A DNA stretch of 64,000 bases from Leptospira selangorensis (GCF_004769405.1 NZ_RQES01000005.1:434001-498000); one strand, 5' to 3'; counted from the first letter of the stretch, positions 1-9,002 are shown. Made by a program: numbers and translations. Notes: generated by a model from the letters alone, not told the origin.

Positions 1-666
1 TCCGACAAGGTCGGCACATTATTTGACGAATCCGTAGAGATCCGGATAAGAGAGATCATCCCGAAGTATGTAAGTAGGGGAGCTTATAAACTCAAGGCTG
101 CATTCGAAAAATGGAATATTTCAGTTAAAGAAAAACTCTGCATAGATTGGGGCGCTTCAACTGGGGGATTCACTCAAGTCCTTTTGGAAGAAGGAGCAGG
201 ATTAGTTTTCGCTTTTGATGTCGGCTACGGACAAATGGCTTCTAAGGTAGCGATGAATCCAAAGGTTACCGTCAGAGATCGATTCCATATCAGGGATACT
301 AGTTGGAAATTATTGTCTTCTTTATGGTCTGAAAAAACGAAAGAAAAGTTTCCGGATGAGATATTCCTCGTCATGGATTTAAGTTTTATTTCTCTTCGTA
401 TTGTTCTTCCTGTTCTTTCAGAACTCAAAAGTAAAAATCCATACGTTCGATGGAATATAGTTAGTCTATTCAAACCCCAATTCGAAACGGAATCTAGAAA
501 TTTGGACAAGGGAGTTTTGAGAGATCCTTGGATACGTTGGAAAACGATCCGTTCTTTTTTGCAATTTTTGAAAAATGAAATTAAAGGATCAAGGATAGGA
601 TTGGAAGATTCCCCGATTACCGGGAGAGATGGTAACCGGGAAATCTTAGTGTACTGGACTCTTTAG
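1..666 (+). CDS. tlyA: TlyA-family 23S/16S rRNA 2'-O-methyltransferase (hemolysin A family), 5' end missing
   Basis: The reading frame is open from base 1, so the N-terminus, including the S4-type RNA-binding domain expected in this family, lies outside the window. The visible part starts in the linker and shows the family signature VSRGAYKL, then the SAM-binding motif DWGASTGGFTQVLL and the following FAFDVGYGQ segment. Known TlyA proteins methylate ribose 2'-OH groups of rRNA; the haemolysin name reflects an older phenotype. The gene ends 14 bases from the stop of the convergent monooxygenase gene. Family assignment is firm; the exact rRNA target is unknown. Confidence 0.9.
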   Translation, partial: SDKVGTLFDESVEIRIREIIPKYVSRGAYKLKAAFEKWNISVKEKLCIDWGASTGGFTQVLLEEGAGLVFAFDVGYGQMASKVAMNPKVTVRDRFHIRDTSWKLLSSLWSEKTKEKFPDEIFLVMDLSFISLRIVLPVLSELKSKNPYVRWNIVSLFKPQFETESRNLDKGVLRDPWIRWKTIRSFLQFLKNEIKGSRIGLEDSPITGRDGNREILVYWTL

Positions 667-680
667 TCTAACCGATCCGC

Positions 681-2258
681 TTAACCAAAGGTTGCATCTA
701 AAACCATAGAGACTCTGGAACCGATCCCAGGTTTTTTTGCCTTTCCGTCTGAACGAACAAATTCGTAATCCTTTGGACGAAGGAAGAATGTCCTGGCCTT
801 AAATTCAAAAGTGAACCCTGGCCAAAGAGTGGTATTTCTGCCCGAACTCGTATTGTACCAGCTTACACATCCTCCGGTCAACCAAACAGATTTACCTAAG
901 CGTCTTTGGATCTCTTGATTATAACGATCCTGAACGTCTTTGCGAACATCTATAAACTTTATGTTTTTATTAAGCAGGTAACGAATTCCCTGAAGAGCAT
1001 ATTGTACTTGGGATTCTATCATTAGGATCATAGAACTGTGGCCTAATCCTGTGTTTGGACCTACTATCATGAATAGATTCGGGAAACCGGAGACTGTGGT
1101 TCCTAAATATGCTTCTGCACCGTCTTCCCAAACGTCCGCTAAAAGTTTTCCACCTCTTCCTTTGATCTCAAAAGGGGAAACTGCTTCTGCGGCTTGGAAA
1201 CCTGTAGCGAAAATGATCGCATCTACCTTATGTTCTACTCCGTCCTTTGTTTTAACCCCGGAAGGAGTAATCTCTTCGATGCCGTCAGTAACCAGTTCAA
1301 CATTCTCTCTATTGAGTGCCGGATAATAATCGTTGGAAAGAAGTATACGTTTACATCCGATCGTATAATTCGGTGTCAGCTTTTTCTTAAGTTCTTCGTT
1401 ATGAATACTTTTGTTGATAAAACTTTTAGCGAACTTTTCGAAAATTTTCATTAGTTTGGGATTGATTGCAAATGCTAATACTCCGATTTCATTCAACCAA
1501 TAGATCGCTTTTCTAAACAACCATCTCAATGGGGGAATGAACTTAAAGATCCCTTTTACGGAACCTGAGATATTACTATCTGGTTTTGGGATGATCCAAG
1601 CAGGAGTTCTTTGAAAAAGTTTTAATGTTCCTACGATTGGAGCGATGGTAGGAACGATTTGGATAGCACTTGCCCCTGTTCCGATTACTGCTACTTTCTT
1701 CCCTTGCAGGTTATAACTATGATCCCATTTGGCAGAGTGGAATTTAGCTCCTTTAAAAGTATCAATTCCTTTGATATTCGGAAGAACAGGTCTGCTTAAG
1801 CCGCCTGTGCCACTTACCACAGATTTGGTTTTGTAGGACTTCCCACCTACAGTGTTGATTTCCCATAAACCTGTTTTTTCATCGAACGAGGCTCCACTCA
1901 CTTCTGAGTTTGTACGAATAAAAGAACGGATCCCGAAACGGTCCGTACATTGATTCATATAATTTAGTATTTCTTCTTGAGGCCCGAAAAGTCTGGACCA
2001 ATCCGATTTAGGTGCAAAGGAGAAGGAATATAAATGGGACTGGACGTCGCAGGCAGCTCCCGGATAAGTATTATCTCTCCAGGTTCCTCCGATCCCATTT
2101 CCTTTTTCTAAAATAACAAACGATTCTATTCCCGCTTGTTTCAAACGGATCCCCATACATAACCCGGCGAATCCAGTTCCTATGATGACTACATCATATA
2201 CCTTTTCCGCTTGGGAGTTCTGGTTGAGGCTCGGTCTTTCTAATGTCTGAGCTACCAT
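681..2258 (-). CDS. Baeyer-Villiger type flavin-dependent monooxygenase
   Basis: The 525-residue protein has an N-terminal FAD Rossmann motif (GTGFAG, residues about 27-32), the type I Baeyer-Villiger fingerprint FKGAKFHSAKWD, and a second nucleotide-binding motif (VAVIGTGASA) for NADPH. These enzymes insert oxygen next to a ketone using NADPH and O2; cyclohexanone- and phenylacetone-monooxygenase-like proteins are the closest recognised class. The ketone substrate cannot be told from sequence. Length is normal for the family. A purine-rich AGGAGAG lies just before the ATG, supporting the start. It is monocistronic as far as can be seen. Confidence 0.9.
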   Translation of the reverse strand: MVAQTLERPSLNQNSQAEKVYDVVIIGTGFAGLCMGIRLKQAGIESFVILEKGNGIGGTWRDNTYPGAACDVQSHLYSFSFAPKSDWSRLFGPQEEILNYMNQCTDRFGIRSFIRTNSEVSGASFDEKTGLWEINTVGGKSYKTKSVVSGTGGLSRPVLPNIKGIDTFKGAKFHSAKWDHSYNLQGKKVAVIGTGASAIQIVPTIAPIVGTLKLFQRTPAWIIPKPDSNISGSVKGIFKFIPPLRWLFRKAIYWLNEIGVLAFAINPKLMKIFEKFAKSFINKSIHNEELKKKLTPNYTIGCKRILLSNDYYPALNRENVELVTDGIEEITPSGVKTKDGVEHKVDAIIFATGFQAAEAVSPFEIKGRGGKLLADVWEDGAEAYLGTTVSGFPNLFMIVGPNTGLGHSSMILMIESQVQYALQGIRYLLNKNIKFIDVRKDVQDRYNQEIQRRLGKSVWLTGGCVSWYNTSSGRNTTLWPGFTFEFKARTFFLRPKDYEFVRSDGKAKKPGIGSRVSMVLDATFG

Positions 2259-2551
2259 TCTTCTTCTCTCCTCTAAACATTTTCCGGATTCCTCCGGTGT
2301 TCTGTTGGAAATATAGAATACAGGTTTTTTGGGAAAGGATCGTCCGATCTTAGAATTCTATACGGGGAAATACTAATAAATTCCGGAATCAGTAAGGAAT
2401 TTCATTCTGTTCTCGCTCTCATTTCTCTTTTGGAATCATTATTCCGGCACAGATCCATCAAATCTTACAAAAAGTGTGAACCACTTTTCCTCTCCCTGAC
2501 CCGTTCCTTCTAAGCAACACGCTTGAAAATTAAATCTAGGATGAATACAGT

Positions 2552-2974
2552 ATGATGGAACCGATCGTATTAGTTCCCAAGGCACTTAGGAACAGTTTAG
2601 GCGAAGAAGGTGCAGAGGCTCTCGTTAGTCTTTTAAATCAAGCCAATTTGGGGGGAAGAAAGTTTATGGAAGAATTCGTTTCGGAAAGATTTGAAAGAAG
2701 GCTGATGGAAGAAACCGGCAAGCTTCGTTTAGAGTTGAAGGAAGAAACTGGGAAACTATGGATTGCCATCGCAGAACTAAGAGCAGAAATGCATGCAGGT
2801 TTTGCGGGCATCCAAGAGCAATTTAAAGAAGTGTATAAAGAGATTGCAAAATTACACGAAAGAATTGCAGAGGTTCACCGATCGATCGCTTCTCAAACAA
2901 GATGGATGGTTGCGGTTATTATCGCTTCCGTGCTTCCTATTTATTTGGGATTAGCTAAACTGATCTTCCAATAA
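2552..2974 (+). CDS. Small coiled-coil protein with C-terminal membrane anchor
   Basis: The 140-residue protein has a charged, heptad-rich middle (about residues 45-118, rich in E, K, R and L) followed by one hydrophobic segment (WMVAVIIASVLPIYLGLAKL) at the C-terminus. It therefore looks like a tail-anchored coiled coil. It resembles bacterial DUF1640/CCDC90-like proteins in layout, but no diagnostic motif was seen and no function is assigned. The start is ATGATG; a four-codon upstream ORF (2541-2555) overlaps the start and may couple translation. A strong stem-loop terminator follows at 2998-3031. Confidence 0.7.
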   Translation: MMEPIVLVPKALRNSLGEEGAEALVSLLNQANLGGRKFMEEFVSERFERRLMEETGKLRLELKEETGKLWIAIAELRAEMHAGFAGIQEQFKEVYKEIAKLHERIAEVHRSIASQTRWMVAVIIASVLPIYLGLAKLIFQ

Positions 2975-2997
2975 TCTCTCACAATCCTTTTAGAAAT

Positions 2998-3031
2998 AAA
3001 AAAACCCCGGGTTTATACACCGGGGTTTTTT
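2998..3031. terminator. Bidirectional rho-independent terminator
   Basis: A perfect inverted repeat (AAAAAACCCCGG / CCGGGGTTTTTT) with a loop of about 9 bases lies between the convergent gene ends at 2974 and 3057. Runs of A before and T after the stem allow termination on both strands. Confidence 0.9.
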
Positions 3032-3056
3032 CCTACATTGAAATGAAAAGAGAGGA

Positions 3057-3977
3057 TTATGGGCGAACCGAAATCACTTCGTCTTTGTTGATCAAAGCAA
3101 CGATGTGTTTGTATTCCGGGGAATCCTTTCCATATTTCAGCTCGGTAGCGCGGAGAAGGTGGATGTTTTTCTTGTGACGGAATTTGAACATCTGGTCTTC
3201 ACTTGCTCCACCGTATTTCTTGATCATGTTTTCTTCGAAAGCGTAGCAGCTTGCAAGATACTTGTGAGCTGGGTATTCTTTCTCATTTTCATTAACCTCG
3301 ATGTAGAGTTCCAATATAGGAATACACTGAGGTAAGTTTTGTAGATCGTATTCAGTAACAATCCAAGATCTGTATACATCGGAAAGAAGTCTCTTGAACT
3401 CGGCACGTTCACGTAAATCCGGGTTCTTGATCTCATCCAAATGGTTGATCGCCTTGGTGAAATAATTCAATGCTTGTTGTTTAGCTTCCAACTTTTGGCG
3501 GGAAACGACACGATCCTCGCGAGCTTTACGGTCGACCTTTTGCCAGTACCATTTCTCGTCTAGACGTTTCTTCTCCGCTTCCTCTTTACGGTACTGCTCA
3601 ACAGCTTCCCTCATCTTGAGGACGGTATTAACTCCGGATTGATAGCTAGTTAGGGCCAGGCGGAACTTGTTGTTCGCGAAAGCCTTAGAAAGCTGATGGA
3701 GTTCTTGGAAGTTCTTGTCGTAACCTTTGAAGTCAGGGTTCTTCCAGATCGCTTCCTGCTCCTGGATTTCTTTTTTACGTTTCTTAGCTTCTTCCGTTAG
3801 ATTCTTGTCGTCGTCTTCCGGAACGAGCTCACCTTTCAGCAGTTCGTCGATCTTATCAGCTGCCGCCTTGGCATCTGTCGTATCCTGCCCCCCTTGGTTC
3901 TGTGCGAACAAGGAGAGGTTGAGTCCGACCACGGCCAGAAGAACGAATATAGTCTTCATCACCTTCATAGTGCTCAC
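3057..3977 (-). CDS. fcpA: Flagellar coiling protein A (periplasmic flagellar sheath protein)
   Basis: The 306-residue protein has an N-terminal signal peptide ([19 protein letters not shown]) and a very highly charged helical mature region with TPR-like character. Size, signal peptide, acidic N-terminal stretch (about residues 30-70) and KWYWQK/DRKARED region match what I recall of Leptospira FcpA, an abundant sheath protein. In Leptospira, FcpA is needed for the coiled shape of the periplasmic flagellum and for translational motility. The first start is GTG at 3977 with AGAAGG seven bases upstream; ATG codons at 3968 and 3959 are alternatives. Identification is from memory of the family, so the name is likely rather than certain. 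Confidence 0.75.
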   Translation of the reverse strand: MSTMKVMKTIFVLLAVVGLNLSLFAQNQGGQDTTDAKAAADKIDELLKGELVPEDDDKNLTEEAKKRKKEIQEQEAIWKNPDFKGYDKNFQELHQLSKAFANNKFRLALTSYQSGVNTVLKMREAVEQYRKEEAEKKRLDEKWYWQKVDRKAREDRVVSRQKLEAKQQALNYFTKAINHLDEIKNPDLRERAEFKRLLSDVYRSWIVTEYDLQNLPQCIPILELYIEVNENEKEYPAHKYLASCYAFEENMIKKYGGASEDQMFKFRHKKNIHLLRATELKYGKDSPEYKHIVALINKDEVISVRP

Positions 3978-4319
3978 ACCTGTGCCTTCTCTTTCAAAGA
4001 TAGGATTTAGAAAAAAGACAGCAAAGTCCTTTTCTTCTGTTTATCTATCGGTCAGGGACCTTTAGATATAAACCTGGATTAGAAAAAATTTCCCACTTTT
4101 CCTATACAAGGGACATAAACGAGGATCTTTTTACTCTATCCATTAGCAAAATTTTATCATTTTTCGCTAATTTTGTTCTCCGAATCCGTTCAGAGACTCC
4201 TCCAGGATCTCTCTTAAAGCAGAACTTGTCAGCAGATTTTTAGGAATTCCTAGGAAATGATTGGTCCTTAGATTTCTTTCTTTCTATTACTTTCCTTTTT
4301 TCCAGTCTGGATCTATACC
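3978..4319. other. 342-base divergent intergenic region
   Basis: No ORF is supported here. It must hold the promoters of fcpA (leftward) and of the DnaC-like gene (rightward). It contains a perfect 12-base palindrome, TAGGAATTCCTA, at 4241-4252. On the minus strand GACCGATA (4046-4053) loosely resembles the -10 octamer of sigma-28 flagellar promoters, but no TAAA box sits at the right distance, so this is not called as a promoter. Confidence 0.5.
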
Positions 4320-5165
4320 ATGAATTTATATAAATTAAGCCCGGTCCGGGAGGGTTCTCCTAATTGCAAATTCTGTGCGGGAGTCGGATTCTTTTTGGAG
4401 GAAAATGTAAAGAATTCCAGCTCTGGAATTCTGTTACTTTGTTCCTGTGTGGGAGAGTCCTGCCCTTGTGGTGGAAAGGCTCCTTATATGGTTTATGATG
4501 AAAGCCAAAATAGGATGTTACCCTGTGTCTGCCATAACGCTAGAATGGAACTTGGTAGGGTAGAATACTTGGTGAAGAGGGCTGGGATCCCTTCTAAATA
4601 CAAATATCGTACTTTAAAAAGTATGGATACTACGCATCTTTCATTTCTCGCAGCATATGATTGGGCAGAAACATTGGTGAATAAATGGAATAATTCCGGA
4701 ACTATTAGACAAGGTTTATATTTATGGGGAGCAACTGGTTCTGGGAAGACGCTTCTCGCTTGTGGTATCTTGAACGAGTTAATTCTGCGTTATGGAACTG
4801 AATGCAGATATGCAAAAATCAATCGTGATTTTCTTTCCACCATTCGAGACAGTTATCAAAAAGAAAGTGAACTTCATGGAATGGAACAAACTATTAAAAA
4901 ACAATTCACCGATGTAGAAGTTTTAGTTTTAGACGACTTCGGAGCAAATAAAGAATCTGATTGGGCTAATTCTCAGTTGTATGATCTGATTGATGCAAGA
5001 TATGAAGAAGAAAAAGTTACAATACTTACTTCAAATATTCAAGCCAAGGACTGGAAAGATAAAGCGGAAGGGCGTATTTATTCTAGGTTATTGGAAATGG
5101 CAGAAATAATTCATCTTGATTGTCCTGATTATCGGGAAAGTCATAACGTTCTCGGAACTCATTGA
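4320..5165 (+). CDS. DnaC/IstB-like AAA+ ATPase with N-terminal cysteine cluster
   Basis: The 281-residue protein has eight cysteines in its first 71 residues (C16, C19, C41, C43, C48, C50, C69, C71), likely two zinc sites. An AAA+ core follows, with Walker A GATGSGKT (137-144) and Walker B VLVLDDFG (aspartates 205-206). This is the layout of DnaC/DnaI helicase loaders and related IstB ATPases. No transposase is nearby, so a replication helicase-loader role is more likely than an IS role; that is inference. It overlaps the folK start by one base (TGATG), which suggests translational coupling. Confidence 0.8.
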   Translation: MNLYKLSPVREGSPNCKFCAGVGFFLEENVKNSSSGILLLCSCVGESCPCGGKAPYMVYDESQNRMLPCVCHNARMELGRVEYLVKRAGIPSKYKYRTLKSMDTTHLSFLAAYDWAETLVNKWNNSGTIRQGLYLWGATGSGKTLLACGILNELILRYGTECRYAKINRDFLSTIRDSYQKESELHGMEQTIKKQFTDVEVLVLDDFGANKESDWANSQLYDLIDARYEEEKVTILTSNIQAKDWKDKAEGRIYSRLLEMAEIIHLDCPDYRESHNVLGTH

Positions 5166-5617
5166 TGGATAAAAATAACCATATCGCATTTCTTTGTTTG
5201 GGAACGAATTTAGGGGATCGTGAATTGTATCTTTCGGATGCGATCCAAAGGATTGGCGATCATCCTGAAATAAAAGTCCTAAAAAAGGGAACTGCTTTAA
5301 ATACAGAAGCTTTAGAAGTTACGGACCAGCCTGACTTCTTAAATCAACTTTTGCAGATATCTACTCATCTTTCTCCTAGGGAACTTTTGGATTTTTTATT
5401 AGGCATTGAAAATGAAATGGGAAGAGTTCGCACAAGAGATAAAGGTCCTCGCGTGATCGACATAGATATTCTTTCCATTGATGATATGAAAATCCATGAG
5501 AAAGGTTTACATCTTCCCCATCATAGTCTGTTCACACGTCCTTTTATATTAGAACTTTTAAATGAACTCGGAGAAGGTTCCTTGATCCAAGCATTTGGGA
5601 ATCCTTCGGAGGGATGA
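5165..5617 (+). CDS. folK: 2-amino-4-hydroxy-6-hydroxymethyldihydropteridine pyrophosphokinase
   Basis: The protein carries the FolK hallmarks: an N-terminal LGTNLGDRELYL motif, the signature RDKGPRVIDIDIL, and LPHHSLFTRPFIL near the end. The enzyme transfers pyrophosphate from ATP to the pterin in folate synthesis. At about 150 residues it has the usual length. ATG at 5165 is chosen; a TTG one codon earlier is possible. The start overlaps the stop of the ATPase gene and the stop lies directly before the panB start, so these genes are probably one transcript. Confidence 0.92.
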   Translation: MDKNNHIAFLCLGTNLGDRELYLSDAIQRIGDHPEIKVLKKGTALNTEALEVTDQPDFLNQLLQISTHLSPRELLDFLLGIENEMGRVRTRDKGPRVIDIDILSIDDMKIHEKGLHLPHHSLFTRPFILELLNELGEGSLIQAFGNPSEG

Positions 5618-5618
5618 C

Positions 5619-6419
5619 ATGAGAGATGTTAGCAAATTATTTCCCAGAGGATCAAAACCCGTAGATAAAAAGATCACGGTATTGACCTGCTATGATTTTA
5701 TGTTCGCTCGGATCTTAGAAGATTCCGGTGTGGATTGTCTTTTAGTAGGGGACACTCTTGGTGTGGTATACCAAGGCCAACCTACCACCTTGCCTGTGAC
5801 CTTGGATGAGATGATCTATCATGCGAAGGCCGTCAGAAGAGGCGCCCCGAATACATTCGTAGTCGTTGACCTTCCATTTCTAAGTTATCAAGTTTCTTTA
5901 GAAGAAGGGATCCGTTCTGCTGGAAAGGTAATGAAAGAAAGCGGATGTGACGCAGTAAAATTCGAAGGCGGCGGTCCTGAGATACTAGAACTTATCTATA
6001 AATTAGAAAGGATAGGCATCCCGGTTATGGGACATATAGGCCTTACCCCTCAATCCGTGAACGTTTTCGGAGGACATAAAATCCAAGGAAAGGCGGAAGA
6101 AGATAAGGCAAGATTGATAAGCGAAGCAAAAGGGATCTCCGATGCCGGAGCCTTCTCCATTGTTTTTGAGCTGATACCTTCTGCTCTTGCTAAGGAAATT
6201 TCTGAATCTGTCCCGATTCCTACGATCGGGATAGGAGCAGGTGCGGCGACCGACGGACAGGTCCTGGTAATTTACGATTTTCTTGGATTGAATAAGGGCT
6301 TTAAGCCTAAGTTCTTAAAAACTTTCCTGAATGGATACGACGATGTCTCGAGCGCAGTCAAAAATTATATTCAGGAAGTGAGAAATGGAAGTTTTCCCGG
6401 GCCGGAACATTCTCATTAA
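5619..6419 (+). CDS. panB: 3-methyl-2-oxobutanoate hydroxymethyltransferase (ketopantoate synthase)
   Basis: Conserved PanB segments are all present: LVGDTLGVVYQG, VVDLPFLSYQ, VKFEGG, GHIGLTPQSVN and the catalytic glutamate in FELIPS. The enzyme makes ketopantoate from 2-oxoisovalerate and methylene-tetrahydrofolate, the first step to pantothenate. The start is set at ATG 5619, because GGAGGG lies five bases upstream and the family begins here (266 residues); an eight-codon longer TTG frame is less likely. The folate gene folK and this folate-using enzyme sit next to each other. Confidence 0.95.
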   Translation: MRDVSKLFPRGSKPVDKKITVLTCYDFMFARILEDSGVDCLLVGDTLGVVYQGQPTTLPVTLDEMIYHAKAVRRGAPNTFVVVDLPFLSYQVSLEEGIRSAGKVMKESGCDAVKFEGGGPEILELIYKLERIGIPVMGHIGLTPQSVNVFGGHKIQGKAEEDKARLISEAKGISDAGAFSIVFELIPSALAKEISESVPIPTIGIGAGAATDGQVLVIYDFLGLNKGFKPKFLKTFLNGYDDVSSAVKNYIQEVRNGSFPGPEHSH

Positions 6420-6522
6420 TTTCTTTTCTCTGCGGATTTCTTGACGTTCCGTGTGTGAAGTAAAGGCTGGAGAGAGAATCAATCCCGATTGTAAAATCGA
6501 ACAAAGATAGGACGGAAGATAC

Positions 6523-7665
6523 GTGGACATAGTCGAACTGGAGAAGGGATATCCGGAAACCGAAGCAAAAATAAAGGCTTTGGCATCCGAATGTGGGAAC
6601 GCCACCGAGATTATTCGCGGAGCGGTTGTATCCGATACCATTCATTTTATCGGGGATACCCGTAAGATCTCCGACAAGGAAGGTTATGTAAAAGAACTTC
6701 CTGGTGTGACTAGAATTTGGAACGTATCATTGCCTTATAAAAATATCGCCCGTACAGCTGCCGGCAAAAACGGAGAAGTAGTCCATCGTGAAAACCGAAT
6801 TGTAGAAGTTCATGGAAAAGATGGACTCGTTCGTAAGTTCGGAACAGGAAAACATATCTTCCTAGTTGGGCCGGATTCTCCTCAAACTTATGAGCAAACC
6901 GTTACTATCGCGAAACAAGCGGTAGAGATCGGTAAAAAATTCGGGATCTTAGATCGTATCATCTTTAGAGGTGGAGCATTCAAACCTAGAACTCGTCCGA
7001 CTGATTGGAGAGGAATGGGTTGGGACGGTATCAAATTACTCGATAGAGTAAAAGAAGAAACCGGACTTCCGTACGTAACCGAGGTTATGGATCATACCAT
7101 GGCGGAAGAAGTTTCCAAACATGCGGACATGATCCAGATCGGTACAAGAAACGCTCAAGACTTCGAACTTTTAGAAGCTGTGGGTCGCACAGGCAAACCA
7201 GTGATCTTAAAAAGAGGTTTCGGTAACGAAGCTATCGAATGGTTTTCCGCTGCAGAATATATTGCTAATCAAGGAAATTTGAATATAGTTCTTTGTGAAA
7301 GAGGAGTGAAAACTCTTTTCATTAAGGAAGGATATTGCCGTAATACTCCGGACTTGAATGTGATCACTCACGCTAAGAACCAAACAATTCTTCCTGTGAT
7401 CTTTGATCCAAGCCATGTTGCCGGTGATGATAAGATTGTAGTTTCGAACTTACTGGCTTCTCTTCCGTTTAACCCGGATGGTTCCATTACTGAGACCTTA
7501 CATGTAGAAGAATTCCGTAAAGAGCAAATGTGTGATGCGGCTCAAGCGCTTCTCATGTCTTTATACGAAAAAACGGTAGAAGCTATTTTAACCTATGAGG
7601 AAAAAATTAAACCTCTTACAGATAAGGTAGATTCTTATTTTTTGGAACGTAAAGGGAAAAAATAA
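6523..7665 (+). CDS. 3-deoxy-7-phosphoheptulonate (DAHP) synthase, type I-beta
   Basis: The 380-residue protein has an N-terminal ferredoxin-like extension (about residues 1-75) and a KDO8P/DAHP synthase barrel, with KPRTRPTDWRG, IQIGTRNAQDFELL, KPVILKRGF and DPSHVAGDD. The extended form fits DAHP synthase, which condenses PEP and erythrose-4-phosphate at the head of the shikimate pathway; KDO8P synthase is the alternative. The metal-binding Cys of the usual GPC motif is replaced by Asp118 (VGPDSPQTYEQ). The start is GTG. It follows panB by 103 bases on the same strand. Confidence 0.88.
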   Translation: MDIVELEKGYPETEAKIKALASECGNATEIIRGAVVSDTIHFIGDTRKISDKEGYVKELPGVTRIWNVSLPYKNIARTAAGKNGEVVHRENRIVEVHGKDGLVRKFGTGKHIFLVGPDSPQTYEQTVTIAKQAVEIGKKFGILDRIIFRGGAFKPRTRPTDWRGMGWDGIKLLDRVKEETGLPYVTEVMDHTMAEEVSKHADMIQIGTRNAQDFELLEAVGRTGKPVILKRGFGNEAIEWFSAAEYIANQGNLNIVLCERGVKTLFIKEGYCRNTPDLNVITHAKNQTILPVIFDPSHVAGDDKIVVSNLLASLPFNPDGSITETLHVEEFRKEQMCDAAQALLMSLYEKTVEAILTYEEKIKPLTDKVDSYFLERKGKK

Positions 7666-7686
7666 GTCAGAGAGTTCTAACTTATT
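7661..7686. terminator. Weak A/T-rich stem between convergent stops
   Basis: AATAAGT (7661-7667) pairs with ACTTATT (7680-7686) and the stem covers the stop codons of both convergent genes. The A-run just before it would give a U-tract on the minus strand, so it could terminate the Hpt gene. The stem has no G/C-rich core, hence low confidence. Confidence 0.35.
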
Positions 7687-8029
7687 CCGGAAATTTGGGA
7701 GCTAATTCTTTTTTGGTTTGCTCCCAAAGACTCGGAAGTTCCTGACAAAGAGCTAAACAAGCTTCTAAGTTTCCTTCCTTCAATTTCAGCTCAGCCTCCG
7801 TAACATTCTTCTGAACTGCTGCGAGCCCAAAATTTGCTGCGACACCTTTTGTCTGGTGTAATTCTGCTTGGAGTTCTACGCTTTTCTTTTCTTCAGTGAA
7901 ACTTTTGATATTTTCTAAACGGCTGTTCATGTTCTTGCGTAAAGAACGTACCATTTCTTCCAGCCAAATAATATCATCTTCATCATCGCCTTGTTTTAGG
8001 GAATCCAGACGAGACCAATCCACTAACAT
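7682..8029 (-). CDS. Histidine phosphotransfer (Hpt) domain protein
   Basis: The 115-residue protein is a single Hpt helical domain with the phospho-acceptor motif LHQTKGVAANFG, His58 being the likely phosphorylated residue. Free-standing Hpt proteins pass phosphate between hybrid kinases and response regulators. No kinase or regulator is encoded next to it, so its partners lie elsewhere. It is convergent with the DAHP synthase gene and divergent from lpxA. Confidence 0.85.
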   Translation of the reverse strand: MLVDWSRLDSLKQGDDEDDIIWLEEMVRSLRKNMNSRLENIKSFTEEKKSVELQAELHQTKGVAANFGLAAVQKNVTEAELKLKEGNLEACLALCQELPSLWEQTKKELAPKFPE

Positions 8030-8182
8030 AGAATTCTCCTACCCGAACCGCGTTTGGTAAATGTATGCGGCTTCCCAAATTCGACGAAGCCCCGGACCGT
8101 TTACCGACCCCAATTATTTATAGCTTGAATAAAAAATCCACGTCGATTTTCGTATTATGGAAGATTTAAGAGGCGAAACTTA

Positions 8183-8962
8183 ATGAAAATTCACCCAACA
8201 GCCATCGTCGATTCGAAAGCGGAACTACACGAGTCCGTCGAAGTCGGTGCGTATACAATTATAGAGAAAGATGTGGTAATCGGCGAAGGGACCGTGATCG
8301 AGACCGGAGCCCGAATTTTCGCAGGCACTAAATTTGGTAAATTTAACAAAGTCCATCATGGAGCAGTGATCGGAGTAAATCCTCAGGATTTGGGCTTCGA
8401 TCCAAACACTGCTAGCAAAACGATCATCGGAGATAATAATACTTTTAAGGAATACTCCAATATTCACAGAGGAACTAAGGTAGATTCTCCTACTATTATC
8501 GGAAACAGGAACTATATGATGGGAAGTGTCCATGTAGGTCATGATTGTATTTTAGGAGATGATAATATTCTAACTCATGGTCTTGTTTTGGCAGGACATG
8601 TTACTGTAGGTAATAAGGCATTTATTTCCGGTTTAGTTGCAGTTCACCAATTTTGTTTTGTGGGCGACTATGCAATGGTTGCAGGTTGTTCTAAAGTTGT
8701 TCAGGACGTTCCTCCTTTTGCAACTGCTGACGGAAACCCTTGTACGATCATTGGTTTAAATACTGTCGGTTTGAAAAGAGGTGGATTTTCTCCTGAAACA
8801 AGAGCTGCGATCAAGAATGCATACAAAGTAATCTATCATTCAGGACTGAATTATAGAACAGCATTGGATCAATTGGAGAAGGAATCGGGTCATCCTCCTG
8901 AAGTTCTACAGATCATTAAGTTCTTCAGGAATAGTGATCGTGGTGTAATGAACCACAGATAA
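8183..8962 (+). CDS. lpxA: Acyl-ACP:UDP-GlcNAc(3N) O/N-acyltransferase
   Basis: The 259-residue protein is made of hexapeptide repeats (left-handed beta-helix) followed by a helical C-terminus, as in LpxA. HVGHDC holds the catalytic histidine (His120, matching His125 of E. coli LpxA). The enzyme adds the first 3-hydroxyacyl chain in lipid A synthesis in the cytoplasm. In L. interrogans LpxA is known to prefer the diamino sugar UDP-GlcNAc3N and 3-hydroxylauroyl-ACP; the same is likely here but not visible in sequence. AGAGGCGAA precedes the ATG. No lpxD or fabZ is adjacent. Confidence 0.93.
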   Translation: MKIHPTAIVDSKAELHESVEVGAYTIIEKDVVIGEGTVIETGARIFAGTKFGKFNKVHHGAVIGVNPQDLGFDPNTASKTIIGDNNTFKEYSNIHRGTKVDSPTIIGNRNYMMGSVHVGHDCILGDDNILTHGLVLAGHVTVGNKAFISGLVAVHQFCFVGDYAMVAGCSKVVQDVPPFATADGNPCTIIGLNTVGLKRGGFSPETRAAIKNAYKVIYHSGLNYRTALDQLEKESGHPPEVLQIIKFFRNSDRGVMNHR

Positions 8963-8974
8963 TCGAAAGTTTAG

Positions 8975-8994
8975 CGTGTTGGACCTCCAACACG
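8975..8994. terminator. Stem-loop between lpxA and the VanY-like gene
   Basis: The inverted repeat CGTGTTGGA / TCCAACACG lies in the 40-base gap between convergent stops. No strong T-run follows on either side, so its efficiency is uncertain. Confidence 0.55.
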
Positions 8995-9002
8995 ACTTTA
9001 TC

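Noticed and set aside
4046..4053. Sigma-28-like -10 octamer upstream of fcpA
   Set aside because: Only a partial match, and no TAAA box about 15 bases away.
4320..5165. IstB-type ATPase as sign of an IS21-like element
   Set aside because: No IstA transposase, terminal repeats or target duplication are nearby; the gene is coupled to folK.
6315..6645. Two minus-strand frames of about 100 codons between panB and the DAHP synthase gene
   Set aside because: They overlap both coding genes and have no Shine-Dalgarno or family-like sequence.
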